From: Pyrenochaeta sp. MPI-SDFR-AT-0127
Lineage: Eukaryota > Ascomycota > Dothideomycetes > Pleosporales > Cucurbitariaceae
NCBI GenBank assembly: GCA_020747015.1
Contig: JAGTJM010000033.1
Span: forward strand, 1 to 64,000
Direction of reading: 5' to 3'
Length of the DNA: 64,000 bases
The notes beneath the pieces are model-generated. The model was not told the origin of the DNA. It saw only the letters and a list, made by a program, of their open reading frames with translations, and did no database searches. Within the stretch, counting starts at the first letter, position 1, and each line of letters opens with the position of its first letter. Shown one piece after another: positions 44,161 through 54,083 of the stretch. Made by a program: the position numbers and the translations under genes.

Positions 44161-45407
44161 TTATCTTCCTACACGGTCCTTCAACAATTTCGATTCTATT
44201 AAAACTATTTCTGTTACAAAATGTGTCAGCAGAAGTTTCAAAGGTTGAATTCGGAACTGGTTGTCGATGAAGGGAAACATAGGGGAAGTGTGGTATTCCA
44301 TCGGAAGAAACGTAGAACACACCCAGTCTCAGCTAGCATCATGCACATTCTTTACTCATTAGCAATAGGCTATTGGGGATTTGAGTACGATACCTTTTTG
44401 ACCGCTAGATAAGTTCTCGTGTTGTGAAGATACATTGTGTAATCGATTTCCCGGGCATACCAGTCAGATTTTGGACTAAAAACCCTGACTTTAAACTGAG
44501 CTTTATATGAAGTCTTCAAGCTTTGCACCTGTGATTTATGCGACAAAGTAATTACCGAACGAAGATTTAATTCTTGCCGATGGATGTTAGGCGGCTAACT
44601 TTTGTTTACAACACTAGGTCAAACTGGATCATGACAACCAAACGGAAGCGATCAACTCAGCTTTCACAACGCGAGAGCGCATGTACAAGATCAGAGCGAG
44701 CTCCTGAAAGAAAAACTGCAGAGGTCGGAACACAGGCTGATTAATTAATTACAGGGTAGACTACACATGCTCTAGGCACAACTAGGGGCGAGGATCATTG
44801 ATGGAGGTAAAAGGCTACTTCACTACGCTCCTTGGTTATCCTCTATTTCGCCTCGCTTTCCTTATCTCTATCTATGTCATCTATACAACTGAATATAAGT
44901 CGCAACTTTGAAAAATGCATTGTTCCCCTGTGGTACACAATTTGCGCCATAAGGTCCTTTGAAACGTTCAATAGGGCTAGCAGCAAGCTTGTTCCCCTTA
45001 CTTGGACATAGAGAATTCGTGATGTTGGAAATGATACAATTTGAATACCCGCGCCATCTACATAAGAGCAGAACACGTCAGAGTTGTCCAGGGAACAACT
45101 CGTCGTATTGGCAGTGCCTGTTCAAATTCCAGGCATAAGTCAGTAAACAACTACCATAGCAAGGTTAGACGAAAGAACCAATCACGCTGTTGCCCGTGAG
45201 CATTTCTGAGGAACATTTCGGTTACTCTTACACTTTCGTGATGTTTAAATACGCATTGCATATTAATCTCTTCCCAACGACTTGTTCTCTATCAGGTTTT
45301 AGTAGCACACGCGCACTCGTTTACCGATCACGTGAATGAAACTTCCCCTTCAACACAGATCAGACACCGCTATTCCTGATGTCAAATACTTTTGATTCTA
45401 TCGTATC
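44161..45407. other. Gene-free stretch
   Basis: About 1.2 kb between the CYTH-like gene and the stop of rhamnose mutarotase. Two short frames (44221-44412 plus, 44843-45076 minus) have no family features. Nothing else seen. Confidence 0.55.
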
Positions 45408-45872
45408 CTACTCAAAGTAAAATACTTCGTCCGTCTGGCCCCACCATCCCGGTCCATCTTTACTGCCCACAGCTCCTGGCACTGGGCTCTCCTGCATGCT
45501 ATCCGTCATTTTCCACCACTCCTGCACTTTGGGATTTGCCGCCATACGTGCCATATCTGCATCGAAAGCATTTCCGACGTACTTGAATGATGCAAAGAGC
45601 GTAGGTCGTGGGGAAAGAGAAAGGTATATAGAATCTGCATGCGAAGTTACTTAGAGGACAGAGTGGAATTGGGGATCGAGAGAGGTATGGAAAGGGCGGG
45701 ATATTGACAAGGCAAGGAAGGGAAATTTACAGTCTTTGATGTTCGAGTCTTTGATCTGTTCAAGCACTTCAGGCCAAACTGCTGCGTGGCACTTTTTGTA
45801 CTCGTCAAGGCATTCCTCTCTCAAATACACCCATTGGCCGATGCGGCGGGGTCCCTGGTTTGAAGAAGCCAT
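45408..45872 (-). CDS. L-rhamnose mutarotase
   Basis: Two exons: complement(45408-45634, 45731-45872), 122 aa, joined by a GTAAAT donor and CAG acceptor to give DYSIYLS. The compact ferredoxin-like dimeric fold of RhaM/DUF718 is indicated by GQWVYLREECLDEYKKCHAAVWPEVLE, with the tyrosine and histidine that interconvert the anomers, then SNIKDYSIYL, LFASFKYVG, and PKVQEWWKMTDSMQ. It converts alpha-L-rhamnose to the beta form for catabolism, as in bacteria and the fungal L-rhamnose pathway. Length equals the bacterial enzyme with a short tail ending DEVFYFE. Its upstream neighbour on the same strand is an MFS transporter, which may import a sugar or organic acid. A PL26 lyase lies 39 kb away. 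A rhamnogalacturonan-use link is inference. Confidence 0.9.
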
Positions 45873-46268
45873 ATCAAGAAACAAAACCTTTAGCTTGTTC
45901 CAGGACGGTTCAGGATGAGGTGTTTTGCGTGAAGACTGGGGAGGTAGCTCAGTATTGTAGAGTTGGAGGGGAAGCTTGATCGGCCGATGATATGCCGAAT
46001 TACGGATTGTTCTAGACCGAGAAGGTAGTGGGTTGGCAGTGACAGAGCTTTTCTGAGCATCTATGCTAGCGCTTTTGCTATTGGAATAATGAAATAAAAA
46101 TACAGCTTTGTGAAATTTCTTGGAACGAAGAGTTTAAGGCAAGAGAGTCTCGATCAAGCATGCGAGTACTACCCTCGTTCGCTCGAAATTGGTGCGATGT
46201 TGAAATAGAAGCGATTGTGTATTATATCCGCAATGTTACTTCATGAGAAATATGAGAGTCACATGACT
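45873..46268. other. Promoter of rhamnose mutarotase / 3' region of transporter
   Basis: This 396 bp interval separates two minus-strand genes. It must hold the transporter terminator and the mutarotase promoter. No clear regulator site was recognised. Confidence 0.5.
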
Positions 46269-47959
46269 TTATACAAGATATCTGAACCCCTTCATCAGTC
46301 GCTGTCCCTCCTCGACACTGACACCCTCGGTCCTTGCCGTTTGTTCCGCGACATCTCCATGCACGACCCAAGCATCCACGCCGTCATCTAGCCTCTTGTT
46401 CAAACGCACCAGAATGACCCTGAAGATGAAGCAGCCTAGAATTGTAACGCCAAACATTGCAGTAACCACCCCGTAGCTCTTCCTAAATCCATTATCCGAC
46501 ATGTTCCAGACGTATGAGCCGGCGATGTTGCCGAGCTGTGAGAACGCGTTGATCATAGCAATGGCGACGGCGCGCTTAGCCGGGGGACGAGGGAAGGAGG
46601 AGGAGATCCAAGAGTAGAAGACAATGAAGCCAGCGTAAGAGGATGCCTGGAGGAAGAGTGCAACGTAGCGCGCTGCGGTATTGAGCGTACACATGGATAT
46701 GACAAAGCCAACTAATCCACCAATGATAGGCCCTACAATGTGCCAGAACCGTTCTTGTTGGCGATCAGAATGCCATGCGTTGATGATGGAGACAACGCAG
46801 GCGAAGGCCCACGGGGGTGCCGACATCAACAACGTAGTGATGTACCCAAAACCGAGAGTGCGTGTGAGTGTCGGAAAGAAAGCGTTGAAAGAAAGGCCAA
46901 CGACGTAGGCGGTAAACGTCAGCATCATAACGTAGATTTTGGTATCTTTGACAGCCATGAAGAGACCAGCAAAGGGTGACTGCTCGGCAGAATCCTCGTC
47001 GGCTTCGCCAACGTCTTCGGTCATTCGATAAACAGCGACAGCGCGTTCCTCCTCTGTAAAGCCACGCGAATTGTGCGGAAGGTCAGGAAGGATAAATGCT
47101 GCTGAGAGAGCGATGGCCATTGTTGCAGCGCCTTCGATCCAGTACAACCATCTCCAAGCACGATGGCCAAGCACGCCTTCCATATTGCCGAGCACAGCAG
47201 CGCCAACGAGCGAAGAGAACGCGTTGGAGATGAGATTTCCGCAGAACAGGATGGCGTTTCGCAGGGTGAGTTCTCGCCTAGTGTACCATTTTGACAGAAT
47301 GAGCAGCGCACCAGGAAGAAAAGCAGCCTCAACGAAACCGATGAAGAAGCGAATGGCGACCATCCCAGCAAAGTTGTGTACGTTGCCAGAGAGCGTTGAG
47401 ATCATACCCCAAAGCATCATAACGATGGAAATATACAGCGACGGGCGCGGGATTCGGTTGATGATGATATTCGAGGGCACCTGCATCAAGATGTATCCCA
47501 CTAAAGGATACCAAGTCAGTGGTTGTTTCGAATCGGCTTGCTATTCAAAACCACTTACCATACACTATCAAACGTTAGCAACGAGCATTTTCTTGTACAG
47601 TACGGAGAGAACTTACGAATGCTCAAACATGTAGCATATTGCGTATTATTGATGTTGAGATCTTCTTGTAATCCACCCAGACGGGCAGCAGCAATGTTGT
47701 TTCGATCGAGGTCTAAGTGTAAAGAGTGGGGCGTCAGCAAACTTCACGCAACGACGATGCATGGTCGCTTACAATTCATAATGTAGATCAAAACGAACAG
47801 GGAGCATCGCGCATCCAGCTTCCGTTTCAACGTCTTTTCGACCTGCTGCCTCCGCTCTGGGCTCATACTGGCAGCAAGCCCAGCTGCCGGCTTCTTGTGA
47901 TGCTCCACGCTCTGGGGTGCATCGTCGATGGCGATATCCTTGAAGTCCTGGGAAGCCAT
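46269..47959 (-). CDS. MFS transporter, anion:cation symporter family, with a 6-nt microexon
   Basis: Four exons: complement(46269-47500, 47559-47564, 47617-47712, 47773-47959), 506 aa. The order is the family standard: LDARCSLFVLIYIMNYLDRNNIAAARLGGLQEDL, NNTQYATCLSILYVGYILMQVPSNIIINR, FIGFVEAAFLPGALLILSKWYTRREL, GHRAWRWLYWIEG, and TIFxxRxILVRLNKRLDD-like near the end, with about 12 membrane helices. Exon 3 is just TGTATG. With the base before it and the bases after, it completes L-Y-V in the conserved SILYVGYILMQVPSN, and its flanking introns both have canonical GTAAGT donors and TAG acceptors, so it is well supported. Substrates of this family include organic acids, vitamins and sugar acids. 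The adjacent L-rhamnose mutarotase suggests, but does not prove, an uptake role in rhamnose or galacturonate metabolism. Confidence 0.9.
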
Positions 47960-49226
47960 GTTGTCGCAAGCTCCTGGCAACAGCCCTCGAGAGTTGTCAA
48001 ATCGTCAAATCGTCGAAACGTCAAAACGGTATCGAGTCGAACGGGGGTTCCGTCTCTCCTTATATGACAGTTCGGCTCCTCAGACTGGGGACAAACACCG
48101 ATGTCGTTCTTCTCCGCTGCGGGCCTCCATATTATACGACCCTAGCCCCATGGTCCCAGCAACCGTTACATCACTGTTGAGACATGGCTCCCTGCAAGCA
48201 CTGAAATTTTCAACCTCGTTGGCCAAGCACCAATCCGCCTCCTCATCGGCGGTCCTGCTACCAGATACAGTAAACCGTCAAATGTGGGGTAAACGAGAAC
48301 GTAACACGGTGCCGATGATCCCTTCCACCCACGTACTTGGGCCGGGGTTTTGGCGACGCTTGTTGCAGGGAAACGATGCTGTTGGGTAGTCGTTTTGCTG
48401 GGCTGTGTGGGATGTCGGTCATTGGCGCCGGCTTCTGTTGGTCATACGCCGCGGCTAAGCAAAAGCCTCCCATGTAATGCTTGCACCATAACCAAGATGC
48501 CACAAGGTGCGCCTAGCATTTGAGCCGCATCGGATGTGGATGCACCTAAGCAACGGCGTGCCGCCTTGACGCCGCGGGAGAAATTCGGCTTGTCGGATAT
48601 GGGTATTTTGCATCCGTTGCAGGTGTTGACGAGGTTTGATTCGTTGCTATTACTATGCTGGCCCCCACACCAAACGGGAAGCATGTGGATTCGACACCGA
48701 CTTTCTCCGCTCATGTGAGATGTAAATGCGCAAGGTAGCCGATGTAATGGATGAGATTGGATGCGCCAGCACGGACATTTACCACTACAAATGATACGAC
48801 TTGAGAGTCGGAGAATACGAACCATTCCTTTACTGCCGTATGTCAAACCTCCAAGCTCAGGCCTCTAAGGACCATGACCATGACCAAAACCAAGACCAAG
48901 ACAATGCCAAACGCCTTCCATGGACGGCCCGGGTCTACCAAAGGGATGAATACCGGGAGCATCCGGCAAGACTCGCTGTGAAAAATCTCTCACCTCAACC
49001 TTGAAATTCGAAAGAAGTAAAAGGATGCATGCTGCCGCAGCCACTGTAAGACAAGCCAAGAAACAATATGAATGGTATCTAGAAGACGTCGGTATCGCAG
49101 CATTCGCCTCGCATATATGAAACGCGCCAACAGTGTCAAAAATTGGGAAACCCAGCCTTGAGCAAGCCAGTCCAGTGCTATGAGGCCCAAGGCTAGCCTT
49201 GCCGCTTACCACACCTGCGCGTTTGC
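47960..49226. other. Gene-free stretch
   Basis: About 1.27 kb upstream of the MFS gene and downstream of the membrane protein gene. Frames on both strands are short and conflicting. An imperfect ACCATG/ACCAAG repeat occurs near 48870-48900. No gene supported. Confidence 0.55.
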
Positions 49227-50330
49227 TCACAAGGGCTCATAGTCAGCACTTGTATCCCCTACCCACCCATACCACAGCGCAATAATCGCATTCGCAACAA
49301 CCCATACGCTCGCATAGCCTGCGGCGCCCGTGAGTTCGGAGCCGTTGAGCGTCATACCCTTCTGCACCGTGTTGGCAAACAGGAAGGCATTCAAGATGGC
49401 CGTCTGCTGAATCAGCGTGCGCGTTCGCTTGCTGAAGTACCAAAAGTTTTGCTTCACAGTCTGGGGTAAGGTGGCGAGGGCAGGATCAAACGCCTCGGTG
49501 GGGGTAGCCGATCCAGAGGGTGGTTGTGCGGCGATGGAAGGGTTGAGGAGGAACTCTTTGGCGGCAACGCCTGCGGTAAAGACCTTGCCAATGATGCTCA
49601 CGGGCGTCTCGAGATGGGCGTACTCGAGCGTTGGGATGTCAAAAAACTGCACCAAGAAGAGATTGAGGGATCCCGTCTTCAGGCCAGCCCAGAGCACAAC
49701 CACGTAGACGCCCGTAGCAAGCAGCGCATTGGAAGCCTGCACCTGGACGCTGTTGAGCAGGAAGCGATTGCGCAGGGCGGCGTTGGCGTCGTGGGCTGCG
49801 GAGCGGGGGCGCAAAAGGTACGTGGGGATGGCTATGGAGAGGACCTCGATGTTGACGTGGGCAGCGACGGTGAGGGTCGAGATGTCGTAGAAGGTGGTGA
49901 GCAGGTACGCGTAGGGGGCCTGTGTGAGGACGGTGAGTGCCGAGACATCATAGACTGCAGGTGCACATTAGCCAGGGAGGGATTCTGTGGGGAGGGGGGG
50001 ACATGGGACAGTGGGCATACAGTCGTAGTTGAAGTACCACGTCATCCAGACGGTGAGGATGCGCATTCCCAGGCGCGCGCCCGGCGAGTACAGCGACCAC
50101 AAATCGTCGTCGGTGGGCACCTTGCTGACGGCGCCGAGCTCGGGACTCAGGAAGTTGGAGACCAAACTCCAAAGCGCCGTGTTGATGCCCAGGTTGAGCA
50201 CCACGAGGATGGGTATGCGCAGAATTGGGGGCAGGCGAGAGCGCACTTGCGGCGGGTGCGGGTGCGGGTGCGTGTGCGTGTGCGTGACCACGGCCGGCGA
50301 TGCGCGCTCGGTGAGGGTCGAGGGCGCCAT
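49227..50330 (-). CDS. Unrecognised fungal multipass membrane protein, 345 aa
   Basis: Two exons: complement(49227-49954, 50021-50330), joined by GTATGC and CAG with a CTAAT branch. I do not recognise a named family. The protein starts with a Thr/His/Pro repeat (THTHTHPHPHPP) encoded by a GCGGGT/GCGTGT repeat, then shows about six hydrophobic segments: near residues 33-53, 83-100, 110-150 (possibly two), 178-195, and the pair at about 300-335 (ILNAFLFANTVQ, YASVWVVANAIIALWYGWVG). A Ser/Pro-rich loop (about 235-260) precedes LPQTVKQNFWYFSKRTRTLI. It has no signal peptide. Its GC content and codon use look like those of the conserved neighbours, so it is a genuine gene, probably of an internal membrane. 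It is divergent neither from the esterase nor from the MFS gene. Confidence 0.75.
50252..50286. repeat. GCGGGT/GCGTGT tandem repeat inside coding sequence
   Basis: Three GCGGGT units followed by three GCGTGT units. On the minus strand they encode the alternating His-Thr/His-Pro run near the N-terminus of the membrane protein. Length variation here would keep the reading frame. Confidence 0.8.
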
Positions 50331-50641
50331 TTGCGCGTCGTCAGCAGCAGCAGAAAACGCGGCGTAGCGAATGTTGGCGCAGAATTATCAGACGAGGTCG
50401 CGCGCCTCGTGTGTGCAGTTCAGGTGTGGTGGTGGTGGTGGTGGTGGAGAAGATGAAGAAGAAGAAGCAGAAGACGAGGAAGAGGAAGAAGCTTGGTCGC
50501 GATTTGTTGTTTGTCGTCATCATTGTCCACGACCCCCGACCACCGAGCTCGAGCTTGAGCTTGCTATCGACAGGGGCAACCGAGTCCGCCCCATGCCCAG
50601 CCTCCACCCATCATCTACCTATCTATCGTCTTCTGAGCCTT
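50331..50641. other. Short intergenic region with GGT and GAA-rich repeats
   Basis: Holds the upstream sequence of the membrane protein gene and the 3' region of the esterase. GGT/GTG triplets run from 50428 to 50447, followed by a purine-rich GAAGAAGA tract to about 50495. These are simple repeats likely to be promoter purine/pyrimidine tracts. Confidence 0.65.
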
Positions 50642-52531
50642 TTACTTGCCGTACTCGCTCCCAAACACTGAATTCAGATATGCAATCCCCTGTGCCCTCC
50701 ACGTGTCTCTCTCCGGCCCGCTGGTCTTGTTGACTTCAAACACAAAGTCTTCAGCGTATCCTCCCACGCCGTCGTTGTACACCGGCCACGACGCAGTGTC
50801 GGCCTGTCCATGGCCGTTGGGGTCGTGCTCCGAGAAAAAAGACGCCCACATTGCGCTGACAAGCTTCGCCGTCCGCCTGTACTTGTCGGGAACGGCCGAA
50901 GCACCACCCGCAAACCCCATGCGCTCCAGGTTGTAGAAGACGTACGGGACTTCGACCCAGTGCGTCGCTCCTGAAATGGGCAAAAGGGGTGTGTCGCCGT
51001 TGAAGCGATAGCACCACGCCTGCACTCCATGCTCTGTCCATCGTTGACACGTCAGTCTCCTCGGTGCAATGAACGTGTAGTCTCCCGAGAGTGCTGCCCA
51101 CCGCTTCGCCTGGCTGCCCCTGCCCGGCGGAGGCGTCGTCCAGAGCTCGGGAATCCCAACCCCAGGAATGTTGGGATAGAGGACTTCGAGCTTGTCAACA
51201 GTGCTGTTGGAACCATATGCCCCCGCTTGAGTGCGAAATTGATCATCCGTGTTGATGTTCACACCGAGGGCAGTGAAGACACCCTCGTCAGTGTTTGTGC
51301 CTGTGATGATGGGCACCTTGACAAATTCCCCAGCTTCCAATTGATCGTACAGAGAACTACGGATGAGGTCGCCATCCACATAAGGGAAAAATGATCCAGA
51401 TGCAGTGCTATTGAGCGCCCTGTTCAGCGTGGCGTAGTCGAGCTCACGGAGACATTGGAGCGAGTCTGAGGAACTGGAGCAACCCGTCGCGGTAATGATC
51501 TTGTCGTACTTGGCTTGCTCAGTGGAGGCGTTGTACTTGGAGCCGAGGAGAAGAGGCGCACCAGATTCCATAATGGCTGCCGAGAAGAGGCCATCGTCTC
51601 GACCACCGTATGCCGTCAGATGGATACCAACCGACGCAGCGCCTGCAGACTCGCCAAAGATTGTGATCTGCAAATGTTAGCCGCAGTTCCCTGGGTAGCA
51701 TCTCGACTGAAAGCCCACCCTCGAGCTATCACCACCAAAGGCGGCAATGTTTTCTTTGATCCACAGAAGAGCCAGGCGCTGGTCACGAATACCGAGGTTG
51801 GTAGCACCAGCATTGCGAACCTCCTCACTGTTGACGAAGCCCCACGCATTGAGACGGTACTGAACCGAAACGCCGATAAAGGGTTTCCCAACCTCCACGC
51901 CGTTGTCGATGATATAGGACATGTTGTACAAGGTGTCAACTGTGCCCCCTTGCGAGAACCCTAACCGTCATTAACCTCCAGTCCACATCCAAGTGAATTT
52001 CTTGTAATGCTCACCACCGCCATGGATCCAAACTGCAACCGGCAAACCTTGCCCAGCACAAGCAGGTCTTACCACATTCAAGTGCAGACAATCTTCCGCG
52101 ACCGCAAAGTTGCCTATCTGCTCGCTACCATATCCTACGCATTTCGGCGGGTAGCTCTTGGCCTCAAACGTGCTGTTCCATGCATGCTTCAAGGCCTGTG
52201 GTGTCCTGAATCTTAGCTCACCTGTTGGCGCTTCCGCAAAGGGGATACCAAGAAAGGCGTCTTGGTTGTAGGAAGGGATGTGATATCCTTCCACAGTGCC
52301 GTTCTTGAGCGATACTCTCGGTCCCGTAAGGTTGGTCTGTGTGCTACAGAGTGACGTCGAGATAGGCGCATTAGGCGATGAAAGCGCCGAGGAGGCTGCA
52401 GTGCGTGATGGAATTGCTGGAGAGTCAGTCGAAGTCGTGAGGGCGGAGGCTAAGCCTTCACCGGCCGATAGGAGTGTAGAAATGGCTGCTTTTGTTACTT
52501 TTGGTTCAATTTGGAAGGTTTTCGTAAGCAT
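50642..52531 (-). CDS. Type-B carboxylesterase/lipase
   Basis: Three exons: complement(50642-51667, 51719-51960, 52015-52531), 594 aa. The alpha/beta-hydrolase has GTVEGYHIPSYNQDAFLGIPFAEAP, the EDCLHLNV motif, the oxyanion-hole WIHGGGF, and the nucleophile Ser260 in ITIFGESAGA. The acid is probably Glu381 (TNTDEGVF) and the histidine His489 (ISGATHWVEVPYVF). These enzymes hydrolyse carboxyl esters; fungal members include lipases, cholinesterase-like and mycotoxin-ester hydrolases, and substrate cannot be deduced. The N-terminal ~65 residues are Ser/Thr/Ala-rich, and I see no strong signal peptide from the ATG at 52531, so either the true start is an upstream exon or the protein is intracellular. 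Intron ends are canonical; intron 2 has a GTGGGC donor. Confidence 0.9.
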
Positions 52532-54083
52532 AAGCCACAACGCAAGGTGTCAAGCTTAGAATGCTGTAGTAGCGAGCAAGCTTTCCCCCAATGTGTAGAC
52601 AAATGGTGATTATGGCTCACTTAGATCACACAAGACTGGTATCTGTGACAAAGATGGTAGTACTGTTGGTAGACGTACAGTATGCTCCTGAAGAGTGTGA
52701 CCGCACAGGGACTAGTGCAATGGCCACGGAAGCTCTGGCAAAGAACAAAAGAGAAACAAAGCCCTTCATGATGATGAACTATCTCATGGAATAATCTCAG
52801 GGCTGTTAGAGGTGAAAGGTTATTGAAACCAACCTGGCCAGTGCCAAAACGAATGATGCAAAGGAAGGGCCATCATTTATGGATCTGCCAATTGCTCTAA
52901 GATCCCGTAGTCGGTAAGTGAGTGTCGGTAGTCCGAGGCTCCTTTCAGGGTAGTGATCCTGATCCTGCGCGATATATTTTCCGAGGCCCAATTGACATAA
53001 TGCTTGACATTAGCGCTGCGTGATTCACGCACCCCGCAAGACCCTGTCAGCCCCCGGGAGTATGCCCCTAATTTCTTACTTTACCTAAAGAGGACCACTC
53101 GATCCACCTGTGACCAGTTGGAAATCGGAATTCCGCACTTAGCATCTCTAGATTCAGAGCAATTTGACCCAGCCTAGGTAGGAATGCGTCACCTTAAATC
53201 TGCACACTCTCGTTGAGTACGCTGGGAAAGGCTGCTACCGATTCTCTGCCAAGTGATTGTATTGACTTCCTAATGCGCTACTTGACTGTACAAGGTGCAC
53301 AGCATTTTCCAACCACATCGATTTCGTTCCAAGCCCAATTGCCTGCAATTGCTATTGTTCGCATTACCCGGTAGAGTCATTCGGTTGTGCACCCATGACA
53401 GAGGAGAGATGGACTAGGGAAACGATTGGGGATTGTGGACCAAGGCTCGGGTTGTTCCCCGAGAGTATCTTCAATTACGGCCACACTTCGGTACCACGTC
53501 CGCGGAGTATTGTGGGACTGCGGGATCGAGAGTGTCCATTAGGATTCTATGGACATCATCCACGTGGAAAGGGGCCCAGCCTGCATTCCTCCAAAAGAGC
53601 CCCACTTCCGATGTGGTCCATGTGATCTTGCCAAGGCATGAGGCGCGATGTTTTCACCAAATGTGGGGATAATCGGGGTGAGAAGCGGAGAACTTTTTGG
53701 TTGATATTCGGTACTTTTACATTCATTCATCCGTGAACCAGCCAGATCCGTCCGTCATATGCATTGACCGTAGCGTGCCCAGCCTCCCTAGTCTATGATT
53801 GAGCGGAATAGGATACTGGTAATACAAGGCCCAAGAATCTACAATAAACCAGACCAGACACCAGACGAGCGAGCCCAGAAACAAAGATCAGCCGAGGAAC
53901 TCATGAAGCCATCGATGCAGTGGCGATACTGTGCGGAGAAACGAAGGGGCTAAGAACAGATGGGGCGGTATTGTACAATTGTAAAGGGCGGCCGTGTCAT
54001 AGATTCTGGAAAGGTCGTGCGTTTCGGTGACTGAGAATTCTGCTTTTGAACCACAAGGACTGGCTTCTGTTTAACTAAATCCA
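52532..54083. other. 1.55 kb gene-free stretch
   Basis: AT-rich intergenic sequence between two minus-strand genes. Small plus-strand frames at 52591-52794 and 53395-53672 have no recognisable features. It should contain the esterase promoter and the CLU1 terminator. Confidence 0.55.

Noticed and set aside
49524..50456. 310-codon plus-strand open frame
   Set aside because: It is antisense to the membrane protein gene, rich in Gly/Glu/Val/Arg, and its openness follows from the GC-rich codon use of the real gene.
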